A DNA stretch of 64,000 bases from Balaenoptera acutorostrata. Lineage: Eukaryota; Chordata; Mammalia; Artiodactyla; Balaenopteridae. The notes beneath the pieces were generated by a model that was not told the DNA's origin, searched no databases, and saw only the letters and a list, made by a program, of their open reading frames with translations. The position numbers and the translations under genes are program-made. Position 1 is the stretch's first letter. Each line of letters begins with the position of its first letter. This document shows, one piece after another, positions 1 to 12,540 of the stretch. The stretch lies in the NCBI RefSeq assembly GCF_949987535.1, contig NC_080082.1, forward strand, positions 47,530,374-47,594,373, written 5' to 3'.

Positions 1-1340
1 TCACCCTGGCAGGTAAAAGGGTCAAATTTAACCACCAACTAGCAAACATTTTCAGAAGACAAAAAAGTAAGTTACAGTTTGCAATGACTGAAGCTGTACC
101 CTAATGTTTTAATAAAAATATTTTTATACATGAAGAACTTGAGTTCTCTGAGGACACCACAGAAATCACCACATGATTCTACAAGACCAAGGACAAGCCA
201 TGAGGTCCCTGGCCTGTGAAAACCAACCGGCCACCCCAACACCTCTCTTCAAGGTCAACCTTTGTTGTGCTGTATATCAACATTCATAAGATATATGGGC
301 AGCCACCAAAAACTCAAAGCAAGGCTCCACCAAAAATGGGAAACTGCTGGTTCACTGGGAAGCCTAACGGTGACTACGACTTAAACTGCTTATGTGCCTT
401 AAGCATTTCAGGAGCAACCCTTCCCTCAGGTCAAAGGAAACTATGCCCAGGCTTCAAGTGAGCTCTGTAAGCCCAGACCCCCACCCCAGTCCAGAGGTTC
501 CCCCTACCCCAACCCCTCCCCACAGCTCTCTTCATGTCTGGCACTCTCTTTGGTTCACAACTGTTTGCCACTTCCTGTGTTTTGCCTTATATTTTTGCTA
601 TATTACTTTTGTCTCCCCAAGTCAATTATGTAGTCCGTCACCAACAAAGAAGCACGTAATACTGTCTTCAATATCTCTATGCCATTCTCTGAAAATAAGC
701 ACTCTTGTTCTGTGGTTGTGATCATTGTTAAGGGTGTGAAATACAGAAAGCTTGTGTTTGGGTTTTGCATGGACCTAGGAAAAACAAACTCGAGGGTTTT
801 TCCCCCCTGAAGTCAACTATGGTTACAATGAAAACCGTCATTTCTTTATTTCAGTTCCTCCTCACCCACCCAACAGAATGCCCCCCGACTCTGCCTGCCA
901 TAAGAATCCTGTAGGAAAGTGCCATGATACACCAGACAAATAGAGAAAACAATAGAGTGGATATAGGACATTTGAAAAATATAAACCAATAAATCTATTA
1001 ATTTCTGTATTTTTTTAAACAGAAAAAAAACACTATCATTTCAAATGTCCATGGTACATATAAAATAGTAATTATATACCAAGCTACAAATAAAACCTAA
1101 ATCAATCCCCCCAAATAACAGTGCACATACTCTTATGACCACCAAAAAAAAAAAAAAAAAAAAAGATGGCTTAAACCAAAAAATGAATAAATAAAATCTA
1201 ATGACTTGTAAACTGAAAGTCATTCTCCTGGTCAAATTGAAAATAAACAAAAGTCACCATCTTATAAATAAAGGACAGTAAGAGTAACATATGTCAAAAT
1301 TTGTCAGATGGGGACATAGTTATACTCAGAAAAAATTGCT
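1..1340. other. Intergenic DNA with no recognised gene
   Basis: AT-rich sequence with a 22-base A run at 1143-1164. Short frames here show no family signature. Nothing else was recognised. Confidence 0.5.
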
Positions 1341-1800
1341 GTCTACACTGAAGAACAAAACCATGATATTTTATACCTCCTTCCATTACGAGGTAGAGTT
1401 TGTTTACACAGCCCTTGGACCTGGGTTATCCTCTGACTTACTTTGGGTAGTAGAATGTGTGAGAGTGATTTTGTGTGAATTCCTAAGCGTGGCAATTTCA
1501 ATTTTTTCTCTCTTGGCATGCTGCCTCCATACTGCCACTTAAGGAAACTTCTAGCCCACTGAGGATGAGAGACCATGTGCAGGAGAACCAAGGGGCCAGC
1601 ACTAACTGCCGGACACCTAAGCGGCGCCTCCTGGACCTTCCAGCCCAGCTGACCTGCCCCCATAACTGATCCCAAGTGAAATCAGCAGAGGAACCACCTA
1701 AACAACCTAAAAAAATCATAAGATACAATAAAGTGTTGACATTTTGAGCCATAAATTTTAGGGTGATTTGTTATGCAGCAATAGTTAGCAGATGATAACT
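1340..1800 (+). repeat. Ancient mammalian interspersed repeat (family not named)
   Basis: The whole block resembles a common old repeat. It opens with a CCTTGGACCTGGGTT-like head and ends in the typical tail ATACAATAAAGTG, AAGCCATAAATTTTAGGGTG, TTTGTTATGCAGCAATAG. The tail carries AATAAA. I recognise the family by its tail but cannot assign a name. Confidence 0.55.
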
Positions 1801-2640
1801 TACTGCTTTTTTTATCACAAATCATGGAATTTTGAACTCATCATAAATAAATGAAGCAATTCTAGTGGGCTGCTGCTGTTTTGGCCAGTAACCCAAGTTG
1901 GTCCAATCAGTGAATCCCAGCACTTTTCTGGACACTCCCCTGGCACTTGGCTCCACCTGGCGGCAAGAAGGCTGCAGCAGGTCCAGCCTTCCAAAGTTCA
2001 TCACAGAGAACCAGCCTCTCCTTCGGCATAAGTCTCACCTTTCCTCCTTGGCTCCAGGTGGGTCCCTGTGGCCAGGAGATTAAGACCTGCTGATTTGCTC
2101 AACCCTGAACCCTCTGTGCCCCTGGAGTTGGGAGTGGAGTTCTTAGCACAGGAAATGTGCTCAGTACTCAACAAGTATTATTATCTATATTGTTATTATT
2201 ACCTGGAAAATACATTGCTGGTTTTCTAGGAAACAAAGAGGCACTCTTCAACTTGTCCCTGACTTTCATCCCCTCTGGGGACTGGGACACAAGACTTATG
2301 CCAAAAGGTGTGGAGTGGGGGGTTGGGGGGGGTCATCATTCCTGCTAAAATAATGATTTTATTTATTTTAGCAGATTTTTTTTTTTGGTTTAACCCATCT
2401 TCCCCCACCCCACCCCCCGTGGTGGTAAGAGTATGTGCCCTGAATTTACAGCAAGTAGCAAAGAAATATTTTTCTTTTGCAAGTATGTTTATGTCGCTGT
2501 CAAGCAGCCAAATAATACTGTCTCCCTCCAGGCTTTCTCCCTGCCGGGATCTCCTTACAGACAAGCCTGCACCCCAGATGCCTGGGGACCCTTCAAGAGC
2601 TCTGCAGCTTCCTAGAGCAAGAAGATGCCAGATGCTCCCT
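1800..2640. other. Intergenic DNA, nothing assigned
   Basis: Mixed-composition sequence with short G and C runs around 2315-2420. No gene and no clear repeat boundary seen. Confidence 0.4.
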
Positions 2641-3780
2641 GCTTGGGGCAGGGCGACCAGGGTTCAAGGGGGCCGGCTCTGCTCTGACTCTCCCGCCCAG
2701 TCTCTGCTTGCCCGACCACCGCAGGAGAAGCCTCGAGAAGATCGGAGGGAGGCCTGCCTCTGAGGGCAACCCAGAAACAAGGGTTTGGCCAGAGGAAGGT
2801 TAACTCCAATGTTACAGAGAGACCCTTCGACGTTTCTGTGCGTAGCGGTCCCCAGCCTCTCCTCCCCATCACCGCGGAGAACCGTGGCTGACGCACCCAG
2901 GACCGAATCGGGGTGGCGCCCTCAGAGCCCGACCCCCGAGCTTGGTGAGCTGGGGCTGCCGCTGCGGGGAGGGTCATTGGCAGAACCCCCTGACTCCCCA
3001 CTCGGCGTGGGGGAGGACCCAGGATCGAAAACAGCGCGTCACCAGCAGTGTTTTGATTCCATCCACAGAGCGGGCGTTAGCTGTGGCTCTTTTCCGCGGC
3101 CTCGGTTAACCACTGAACACTTCTGGTTTAACCACTCCGGAGAGTGGAAGGTGTTGCCGAAAACCCAATGTGGTTTCTACTGCGCCAGCGTCTCTGTTGC
3201 AAAATTAATCCCATAAGTGGCTGGTAAAGGGCGCGTTTCCCAGGTAAGTGGCGCCGGCGCGTGCGGTGACCGCGCAGCGAGGGGGCGCCCTCTCCCTCCC
3301 AGTGCCCGCGCTGCAGCCCATCCCCACCGCCTCGGACACCTGGCCAGTGGTCTCAGCCCCTCCCCTCTTCCAGAGCTTGCCAGGGTCCTAGACTGTGGCA
3401 AGGAGACTGCCCAAATGCGCTGGGCAGGGTCCAGGCAAGACCAGGCACTGGCCTTGCCTGACCAGCGCAGCTGCCATGTGACTGCCGCGGCCGGGGACCC
3501 TCGCCACAGACGGGAACGGTGACCCCCAGCGGGATCTGTAGCCTGGCACGTTCTGGGCTCTTCTGTCCAGTGCCCGAAAGGCAGGAGCACTAAGGATCTG
3601 AGATCTCTCTTCTCATCCTGCCCTTGCTTCCCTGCCCGAAGGGGCTGGCAGGAAAAGGGAAGACCAGAAAGGGGTCTCCAGGCAGAGTCAGGCAGTGGGA
3701 AAGACGGCGGGTGCAGGGGGCTGTAACCCTCGCACCCCACCCCCTCCCAAGCCTTGGCTGCCTAGCCCACCTCCTCCCCA
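2640..3780. promoter_or_regulatory. CpG-rich block without an assigned gene
   Basis: CpGs are frequent (for example around 2828-2960 and 3050-3500, with GCGCC, CCGCGG and GGCGCG words) compared with the CpG-poor flanks. A donor-like CAG/GTAAGT occurs at 3241-3248. No conserved protein or known first exon was recognised. It could be an orphan CpG island (lncRNA promoter or enhancer) or simply GC-rich DNA. Confidence 0.35.
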
Positions 3781-3932
3781 CCTTGGGGCCCTGGAGAGAA
3801 GGGCAGGCGGAAGGGGAACCGCACCAGAGGTCACCACTGCAGGGTCAGACCAGGTTCTTGAGCACCTGGGCATGGTCTATAAGTAGGCACCCTTCCAAAC
3901 TGATAGTCCTTGATTTTCAAAAAATATATATA

Positions 3933-4222
3933 GGGGCTTCGCTGGTGGCGCAGTGGTTGAGAGTCTGCCTGCCAATGCAGGGGACACGGGTTCGAGCCCT
4001 GGTCTGGGAAGATCCCACATGCCGCGGAGCAACTGGGCCCGTGCGCCACAACTACTGAGCCTGCGCGTCTGGAGCCTGTGCTCCGCAACAAGAGAGGCTG
4101 CGATAGTGAGAGGCCCGTGCACCGCGATGAAGAGTGGCCCCCACTTGCCGCAACTGGGGAGAGCCCTCGCACAGAAACAAAGACCCAACACAGCCATAAA
4201 TAAATAAATTAAAAAAAAAAAA
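3933..4222 (+). repeat. CHR-type tRNA-derived SINE
   Basis: Head GGGGCTTCGCTGGTGGCGCA with pol III A box (GGCGCAGTGG) and B box (GGTTCGAGCCC), and an A-rich tail. Flanked by AAAAAATATATATAG-type target duplications (3919-3933 and about 4220-4237). Confidence 0.92.
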
Positions 4223-4327
4223 TATATATATATATAGAAATAAGTTTATACACATTTCCAAACTACACAACTTCTTTGGAGGATTATTATACCCATTAAA
4301 ATATAGGTTATAAACACAGTAACTTGG

Positions 4328-4456
4328 TAGTTCCCTGGTGGTCTAGTGATGAGGATTTGGCACTTTCACTACCATGGCCCAAGTTCAATCCCTGGTCTGG
4401 GGACTGACATCCCATAAGCCGTTTGGCACAGCCAAAAAAGAAAAAAAAAAAAAAAA
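4328..4456 (+). repeat. Short CHR-family SINE
   Basis: About 130 bp: head AGTTCCCTGGTGGTCTAGTG, B-box-like GTTCAATCCC, body ending CACAGCCAAAAAAG and a 16-A tail. This is the short subfamily lacking the GCCACAACTACTGAG body repeats. Confidence 0.88.
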
Positions 4457-5320
4457 TAGAGTAACTCATTTGTTTCCTGTGAAGCAGGCCCAGAATCCCA
4501 GCTTAGTGCAAGCTGGCCTCACCTACAGCTGTGCACCTGTAGGTGTCTGTGCTGCTTGTACTGAACGTCAAAGACACCCCTTAGATCAGTCGGCAAGAAG
4601 AGGGCTTTCCATTTCTACTCCCGGCTACCGTCCGCCTCGGCAGGAGCAACGCTCCTGGGTAACTCGCCCTGATGTAATGGCAGCCTTGCAGGTCACTTCC
4701 AGGCAGCCTATCCCAGAGGTGACGACCAAATTAAGATGCTGGAATCACACCGTGTGTGTTGAAACAACAGAAAAGAGAGCTTGGAGCAAAGGGAATGAGA
4801 TGGGGCAGCTCAGCACACTTGGAATAGGGTGCAGAGGTGGTTGGAAAGACCTCGCTGCCTGAGTCCTGGATTAGGCAATGCTGACATGTCCCGCTTCACT
4901 CAGTGGCATCAGCCTTCCCCACTGATGAGGACCAGAGTTGAGGATGAGCAAGCCGGTAGACGGTAGGTGCCTGGGGCGTGCACACACTCGCTCTATCAAG
5001 AGCTACACGGGCAAGGACGCCTGGCCTAGACCATACATAGCTGGCCGACAACCCTCTGAGCACCGTGCCTTTTACCTGCACATCTTGGGCAGGGGACTCG
5101 CGGTGCCGGAATGAATATCACGGATAAAGAAGGATGATGGTTCCAACATAAAGCACAGAAGATAATTGAACACGTGTTGCCTGACACCAAAGAGGGACTT
5201 TGCCCTTGAAAAGACAATTCGAGTGCATGGAAAAGAAACACAATGCCTGGAACCACATTGTCTGGATCCAGGTCTCACTCTGGGACTGAATGAACCCTGT
5301 GTTTTGTGGGTGGATTGTTT
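4457..5320. other. Intergenic DNA, nothing assigned
   Basis: No repeat or coding signature recognised. Open frames in this stretch are short and unlike any family. Confidence 0.4.
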
Positions 5321-5666
5321 AAAACTTTTTTTTTTTAATTTATTTATTTTTGGCTACATTGGGTCTTCATTGCTGTGCACGGGCTTTTCTCTAGTAGCAG
5401 CAAGCAGGGTCTTCGTTGCAGTGTGCGGGCTTCTCATTGCAGTGGCTTCCCTTTGTTGCAGAGCATGGGCTCTAGGCGCATGGGCTTCAGTAGTTGTGGC
5501 ACACAGGCTCAGTAGTTGTGGCTCGAGGGCTCTAGAGCACAGGCTCAGTAGTTGTGGCACACGGGCTTAGTTGCTCTGCGGCATGTGGGATCTTCCCGGG
5601 CCAGGGATCAAACCCGTGTCCCCTGCATTGGCAGGATTCTTAACCACTGCACCACCAGGGAAGTCT
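5321..5666 (-). repeat. CHR-type SINE, reverse orientation
   Basis: The poly-T head at 5326-5336 is the tail of a minus-strand SINE whose head (CCACCAGGGAAGTC) ends at 5666. Target duplications GGGTGGATTRTTT lie at 5308-5320 and 5667-5679 with one mismatch. Confidence 0.92.
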
Positions 5667-5797
5667 GGGTGGATTATTTGAAGATGCCAGGTTTCTGCTG
5701 TGGGCTGTAACTGAACTGGAAGATGCATTTGAGTCAAAGAATTGAATAAGTAGGAGTGGATTGTAAGGGATGTTGCTGTATTATTGAGAATACTCAG

Positions 5798-5962
5798 GGG
5801 TTTTTTTCTATTAACTAATTTTATTTTTTTAATCTTCTTTTTTTTTTTTTTCTGGCCACGCTGCATGGCTTGTGGGACCTTAGTTCCCCAGCCAGGGATT
5901 GAACCCACACCCTCGGCAGTGACAGCGTGGAGTCCTAACCACTGGACTTCCAGGGAATTCCC
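5798..5962 (-). repeat. Short CHR-family SINE, reverse orientation, with extra 3' sequence
   Basis: Minus-strand short SINE (about 5838-5962) flanked by an 11-bp duplication AGAATACTCAG (5787-5797 and 5964-5974). Between the SINE's A-tail and the left duplication lie about 35-40 extra AT-rich bases (5798-5837), which may be 3' read-through sequence. Confidence 0.85.
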
Positions 5963-5974
5963 AAGAATACTCAG

Positions 5975-7430
5975 TTCTGGTGTATAGAATGAAAGACACA
6001 AATGAGTAGAGCAGTAGGAAAACTCCTAAAATGTGTCTGTAGATTAGGAACGTGTGAGATATGGGAGAGAAGAACAGAGCCTATGTCTGGTGAGCATAGA
6101 AGGAAAGGATGGAACAAATCAATGTTATCTTTAGATAGAAAAGCATGGAAGGGCCAAGGGAATCTCACTTATTCAGGATGCACAGCTCATGTCAGCTCAT
6201 TGAGCTTTGTCAGCCCGACTGATGACAGCCACTGATGCCACCCATTCTGGTCCCATGAGTCCCCTACCTGGGACATGCAGGTAAAAGTCATGGCTGCTCA
6301 GCAGGTCACCTGTGAGGGAGAGCTATGGCCACACCACTGCCTTCTTCCAATAGGGCAAGTATGGGTTGACCCCAGGCACCTTCCATATATTGGGCCCCTT
6401 TTCTGTTTTCCCTTGTTTCTCACTGTATGTTTTAAATTGACTCAATAAAATGGATATAACAAGCATCTTAATTTGGCCTGTGAGCCTTTTGGTTCTGTCG
6501 CCTCTGGGGTAGCCTGCCTGATAGTATAAGAGGCTACCATTGCATCAAGTAAATTCCCACCACTACAGGAGCAATTTACACATTGCCAGTTATGTGAAGA
6601 GTTGAGTATAGAAGCCTGAGTTAACTGGCACCACATTTCTGATGTGTTTCAGTGATATCTTAGCATTCCCTCTAGACTGGTGTCCAGGGAAGCCGCCTGG
6701 CTATCCCATCCCTTAATCTAGTTCTTATCCTGGGATGCCTCTCTCCAATATCTTCCACATGGGTTTTTTGAGAACATCATCCAAGCATCCTGGGCACTGA
6801 CTTACTACATGTTGGAAACGGTATCAAAGGGTGTGTACATTCTGGAGCTTCTACTGTGGCAGACAGAAAGGACTCCAGGTGATATATGGGAAGTATCTCT
6901 CCCCGAAGATCCTTATCAGACAGCATGTTCAAATGGTTGGACATCCAATGACCTCAGGCCATCTGAGAGCTGGCTCTCCTACTGGGCTGAGTTTCTAGAA
7001 TAAGACTCTGAGCCTATCAGAAAAATATAGGATAAAGAAAGAAAAGCCTGTGGATATTCTCAGTGCCCTGGTTCATCTGAGAATATTCTGGTTTTTCTTT
7101 ATAATACTCCACTTACATTTATTTTGCTCAGAAACAGATAAAGGGACAAAAGAATTGGATTCCATCCAAGAACTTCCTGCCTTCAGGAATGAGGGGGATG
7201 AGAAAAGAGAGAACCCATTTTTCTAGAAAGTCAGCTCTTTTTAATCAGTCTTAGCAAACAAATTTCTTGAAATCAGGGAATAGGTCTTACGCATGAATGC
7301 ACACACACGAACAGAATTTAACACGATGTTTTACAAACATTATTGCCATAAACTAAGATGTTGTGCTTAATGAAAATACACAAAGGTGAATCTGACTCTC
7401 AGTTTTCTTATGGTCACCAATGTCTCATTC
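5975..7430. other. Intergenic DNA, nothing assigned
   Basis: No coding signature. Parts around 6440-7020 look like an old degraded repeat, but I could not assign a family. Confidence 0.35.
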
Positions 7431-8345
7431 TAGAATGTAGCAACAAATAAATGGAAAACAAAATTTTGAAACACCAGTTTAAATAGCATCAATGATAATC
7501 TATAGTGATAGAAATCAGATAAACATGAAATACTTGGGAATATGTTTAATGAAATTTGTGCTAGACATCTATATTGAAAACTACAAAACTTTCCTGAGAG
7601 AAATTTAAGAAGATCTAAAGAAATGGAGAAATGTAAATGGATTGGAAGACTCAATATTTGTTAAGATGGCCATTCTGCCCAAATTGATTTATAGACTCAA
7701 TGCAATCCAAGCCAAAATCCCAACAGGCTTTTATGTAGAAATTTACAAGCTGATTCTAAAATTTATGTGGAAATTCAAAGGATTTAGAATAGCCAAAATA
7801 ATTTCAAAAAAGAACAAAGTTGGAGGATGCACAATCCTGATTTTAAGACTTACTATAAGCTACATTATTGGAAAAAGATGAGTATATAGATTAACGGAAC
7901 TTTATAGAGGTCCAGAAATTAGATCCATACACACATGGTTAATTGAGTTTTTACAAAGGCACTAAGGTAATTCTAAAGGCAAAAGGATAATCTTTTCAAC
8001 AAATGGCGCTGGTAAAACTGGATTATCTGTATGGAGAAAAATGAACCTCAATCCTTACCTCACACTATACGTAAAAATTAACTTGAAATACATCTGAGAT
8101 CTAAATGTAAAAGCTGAAGCTATAAAACTCCTAGAAGAGAGTATAGGAAAAATCCTTCTGACCTGGAGTGGGCAAAGAAGATTTCTTAGACACAAAACTA
8201 AAAGCACTAAATGTAAAAGAAAAAATTAATAAATTGGACTTTATCAAAATTAAAAGCGTCTGCTCTTCAAAAAAAAAACACTGACAAATTACTTGTATCC
8301 AGAATGTATAAAGAACTTCCACAAATCACTAATAAAAACACAAAC
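7430..8345 (+). mobile_element. Old L1 fragment (ORF2 reverse transcriptase region)
   Basis: The translation near 7642-7881 carries degraded L1 ORF2 words ([33 protein letters not shown]). Downstream come the decayed LTPY/TKI-like region and a WTLSKLKASA-like region. It has many stops and is not coding. It is interrupted at 8346 by a minus-strand L1 end. Confidence 0.8.
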
Positions 8346-8830
8346 AACCCACATTTCTAACAGCTTCATTGAGATGCAGTTCACATGCCATACAATTCAC
8401 CCGTTTAAAATGTACAATTCAATGGCTTTTAGTATATTCACAAAGCTGTGCATCCATCCTCACAATCAATTCTCGAGCATGTTTATTATTCCAAAACGAA
8501 ATACTGCTCGTCTTAGCTGTCCACCCCACCACCACCTACACCCCCCCACACACCCTCTCTAGGCCTAGGCAACCACTAATCTACTTACTATCCCTATAGA
8601 TTTACATTTTCTGGATATTTCATGTACACAGCATCATACAATATGTGGCCTTTTCTGTCTGGCTTCTTTCACTTAGCATGTTTTCAAGCATCATCCACTT
8701 TGTAGCATGTATTAGTACTTTGTTCCTTTTGTTACCAGATAATATTCCATTGCATGGATATATCACATTTTATTTATCCATTCATCAGTTGGTGAACATT
8801 TGGGTGGTTTTCAGAACTCACTTTTTAAAA
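8346..8830 (-). mobile_element. L1 3' end inserted in reverse
   Basis: Reads on the minus strand as an old L1 3' region: the TCCATTCATCAGTTGGTGAA and ATATTCCATTGCATGGATAT blocks, then a TTCACATGCCATACAATTCA end. The sequence to either side is plus-strand L1. Confidence 0.75.
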
Positions 8831-9577
8831 ACGTACAGAGACTTGAACAGACACTTCAGTGAAGAAAATATACAAATGGTCCATAAGCACAAGAAAAGGT
8901 ACTCAATATCGTTAGGGAAATTCAAATTAAAGTCACAATGTGATACCTCTAAACATCTACTCAAATGGTTAAAATTTTAAAACACCAAGTGTTAGTGAGG
9001 ATATCAACCAAATGGAGCTGTCAACCTGCCACTGGGGATTATTAGAGAAATGCAAATCAAAACTACCATGAGGTACCCCCTCACACCAGTCAGAATAGCC
9101 ATTATTAAAAAGTCTACAAATAATAAATGCTGGAGAGGGTGTGGAGAAAAGGGAACCCTCCTACACTGTTGGTAGGAATGTAAGTTGGTATAGCCACTAT
9201 GGAAAACAGTATGGAGGTTCCTTAACAAACTAAAAATAGAGCTAGCATATGATCCAGCAATCCCACTCCTGGGCATATACCCGGAGAAAACCATAATTCA
9301 AAAAGATACATGCACACCAGTGTTCATTGCAGCATTATTTCTAATAGCCATGGAAGCAACCTAAATGTCCATCAACAGATGAATGGATAAAGATGTGGTA
9401 TATATACACAATGGAATATTACTCAGCCATAAAAAAGAATGAAATAATGCCTTTTGCAGCAACATGGATGAACCTAAAGATTATCATACTAAGTGAAGTA
9501 AGTCAGACAGAGAATGACAAATATCATATGATATTACTTATATGTGGAATCTAAAAAAAAGATACAAATGAACTTAT
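8831..9577 (+). mobile_element. L1 fragments (ORF2 C terminus)
   Basis: Two adjoining plus-strand L1 pieces. The first is 8831-9010 (DLNRHFSEENIQM, LGKFKLKSQCDT). The second starts at about 9024 ([14 protein letters not shown]) and runs through the CWRGCG-like and TPLLGIYP-like blocks. The second is split by the insertion at 9578 and resumes at 10160. Confidence 0.82.
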
Positions 9578-10159
9578 TTTTTAATATCTTTATTGAAGTA
9601 TAATTGCTTTACAGTGTTGTGTTAGTTTCTGCTGTACAACAAAGTGAAACAGCTATATGTATACATATATCCCCATATTCCCTCCCTCTTGAGCCTCCCT
9701 CCCAACCTCCCTATCCGACCCCACTTAGGTCGCCACAAAGCATCGAGCTAATCTCCCCGTGCTATGCAGCAGCTTTCCACTAGCCATCCATTTTACATTT
9801 GGTAGTGTATATATGTCAATGCTACTCTCTCACTTCGTCCCAGCTTTCCCTCCCCTCCCCCCCATGACCTCAAGTCCGTTCTCTACGTCTGCGTCTTTAT
9901 TCCTGCCCTGCCACTAGGTTCATCAGTACCATTTTTTTAGATTCCATATATGTGCGTTAGCATACAGTATTTGTTTTTCTCTTTCTGACTTACTTCACTC
10001 TGTACGACAGACTCTAGGCTCATCCATCTCATTACAAATAACTCAATTTTTTTCCTTTTTATGGCTGAGTAATATTCCACTGTATATATGTGCCACATCT
10101 TCTTTATCCATTCATCTGTCGATGGACATTTAGGTTGCTTCCATGTACTGCCTATTGTC
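9578..10159 (-). mobile_element. 5'-truncated L1 inserted in reverse, with target duplications
   Basis: A minus-strand L1 3' end begins with a T run (its poly-A) and a TTATTGAAGTATAATTG end. Flanks AAATGAACTTAT (9566-9577) and AAATGAACGTAT (10160-10171) are duplicates with one mismatch. The host plus-strand L1 reads straight through when the insert is removed. Confidence 0.9.
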
Positions 10160-10463
10160 AAATGAACGTATTTACAAAAGAGAAACAGACTCACAGACAT
10201 AGAAAACAAATTTATGGTTACCAAAGGAGAAAGCGGGGAAGGGATTAGTTAGGAATTTGGGATTAACAGATACACACTACTATATATATTGAATAAAACA
10301 GATAAATAACAAGGACCTACTGTATAGCACAGGGAACTATATTCAATAGCTTGTAATAACTTATAATGGAAAGGAATCTGAAAAGGAATGTATATAAGTA
10401 AATCACTTTGCTGTACATCTGAAACATTGTAAATCAATTATACTTTAATAAAAAGAAGTGAGT
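10160..10463 (+). mobile_element. L1 3' end (continuation of host L1)
   Basis: Contains the L1 3' UTR words TACTGTATAGCACAGGGAAC, TTTGCTGTACATCTGAAACA and a terminal ACTTTAATAAAAAG. Confidence 0.85.
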
Positions 10464-11840
10464 AGTGTGTATAGCTGTTACACTACAACTAGCACAAAAA
10501 ATGAAGACAATATTCTTCTGGCATTCAAAACTATAATCTAACTCAGCAAAGAAGTTGTTTATGTCTTTAACAAACAAGTGATGTTCCAACATATGTCTTG
10601 TTTCACTTTTGTCTTATTCCTTAAAGTAAATGAAAATAGCAACCAACAGGTCAGAACTACCCTAGTTACTTGCAAACTTTGGTTGGCTACAGATACAAGA
10701 CTCTGGAAAAATCAGTGAAAACATTTTGTGATAATCAGTTGACTGTATGGGATTTACGATTAAAAAAATACATTTTGTTATTACTTATAAATTAGTAATA
10801 AACATCCTTTGTATCAGCAAAATTCATAATACTTTTAAAATAATACTTTTAATATGTTAAATTATTAATATGCTAAATAAATAGATGTTAAATATATAAC
10901 ATTTTTTCCAGAGAGCCTGCTGTTAAATATTTACCAGTATACTACTGGGCACAAGGGAGTATTTTGGATGATGGAAATTATCTATATATTGATTGGAGAT
11001 ATGGTTTCATGGTGCACACATTTGTCAAAACTCATTAAACCATGTATTAAAATGTGTGCATTTTATGGTATGCGAATTGTACCTCAATAAATTTGATTTT
11101 TAGAAAAACAATATAAAATTGAAGACTCTGACTGATAAGCTAATGAAGACCTCAGTGAATTCCATAGTAGCTGGGCCTTGAAGAAACATTTGGGGGTCAT
11201 AGCACAGTTTGTTCAGTTTTTTGTAACTTTAAGCCCAGAGAAGACGAAAGTGAAGAACGTCCTCTGACCACCCCCGCCGGTCCCACGGCCTGCACACAGC
11301 TGCAGCTCCGGGTCCTCCATCCTGAGCTAGTACACCTTTGTCTGTCATCCCCTGAGAATATCCAAGAACTCACTCGTCTATTAAAATAACGTCTGAGATG
11401 AATTGCTTTGCAGTAATTATCAGCCAAGAGTAAAGGAAATGCGTTCTGCGCTTTTCAAAGCCTCTTTTACCTGAGCCTTTGATGAATTCCCCAGGAGCAG
11501 CCCTTCAGTCCCAGCCCTTTGCACAGGAGGTGAGCAGGAATGACCCCATTCACATGGAGGCACGTGTCGGCCACTGCCCAGAGAGGAAAGCCAAGTCCAG
11601 AAGATAGGAGGGAAAAATCATAGATGAGGACGCTCTGTCTTCGTGAAGCTAAATGTTCACAGTGTTTGGAAACAGCCAGTCAGCCCACTGAAACTTTCAT
11701 TTTTCGTCCAGATAGATATTTCAGTCCCATAACCCTCTGTCATACACGTATGTATGTATATGATCACATACATATATACATAAACATATATATGATATAT
11801 ATCATATACGCAAGCTTTTATACCAAGATAAATTCTTGTT
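10464..11840. other. Intergenic DNA with an L1 3' end at 10,925-11,105
   Basis: Mostly unassigned AT-rich DNA. At 10925-11105 an old plus-strand L1 3' end is readable (TTGTCAAAACTCATTAAACC, TGTACCTCAATAAATTTGAT). An AT-rich alternating stretch with near-palindromic TATATGATATATATCATATA lies at 11790-11810. Confidence 0.55.
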
Positions 11841-11859
11841 GTAAAAAAAAAGACAAATT

Positions 11860-12152
11860 GGGCTTCCCTGGTGGCGCAGTGGTTGAGAATCTGCCTGCCA
11901 ATGCAGGGGACACGGGGTCGAGCCCTGGTCTGGGAAGATCCCACATGCCGCGGAGCAACTGGGCCCGTGAGCCACAACTACTGAGCCTGCGCGTCTGGAG
12001 CCTGTGCTCCGCAACAAGAGAGGCCGCGATAGTGAGAGGCCCGCGCACCGCGATGAAGAGTGGCCCCCGCTCGCCGCAACTAGAGAAAGCCCTCGCACAG
12101 AAACGAAGACCCAACATAGCTAAAAATAAATAAATAATAAAATAAATAAATT
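11860..12152 (+). repeat. CHR-type SINE
   Basis: Head GGCTTCCCTGGTGGCGCAGT and B-box-like GGTCGAGCCC (one T of the usual TTCGA box changed). The flanking duplication is AAAAAAGACARATT, before 11860 and again near 12155-12170. Confidence 0.92.
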
Positions 12153-12528
12153 TTTTAAAAAAGACAGATTGATTTTTGCCTATTTGTGAATTAAAATCCT
12201 AGCATCAGTCTTATCTTCAGCAGCCCATGCCAAATAACTTGCTGTTTAATATCAGTTAATCAATCAGCAGGTATACATAGAATAGTGACTACATGTTTAT
12301 GACAGCTTCCTGGAAAGATGGGCATTTATTGCTTTGTGTCTGTTTAATTGACCTGGGTAATCCCAGCTCACTGTTTCCATCATATTCCTCTTCTAGACCC
12401 AGCAGAGGAAGTATGTGCCTTGAAATCATCACTTTATTGCTATTAATACATACTAGCCAGGACTATTTTGTTTGATATATTTTAATAACCAGTTGATCTT
12501 TGGATTTTCACTCTGAAATGATTCTATC
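12153..12528. other. Intergenic DNA, nothing assigned
   Basis: No repeat or gene recognised. Confidence 0.4.
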
Positions 12529-12540
12529 ACAAAGAGAATC

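Noticed and set aside
3177..3740. 187-codon minus-strand frame
   Set aside because: GC-driven open frame in a CpG-rich block; no recognisable fold or homologue.
3933..4010. Possible functional tRNA gene, because of A- and B-box sequence
   Set aside because: It is the tRNA-derived head of a SINE; the cloverleaf is not intact and the element has an A-tail and target duplications.
3831..4207. Several 80-113-codon frames with [15 protein letters not shown] sequences, recurring at 11.8, 21.1, 52.0 and 55.3 kb
   Set aside because: They are translations of the CHR SINE in both orientations; the similarity between loci is repeat similarity.
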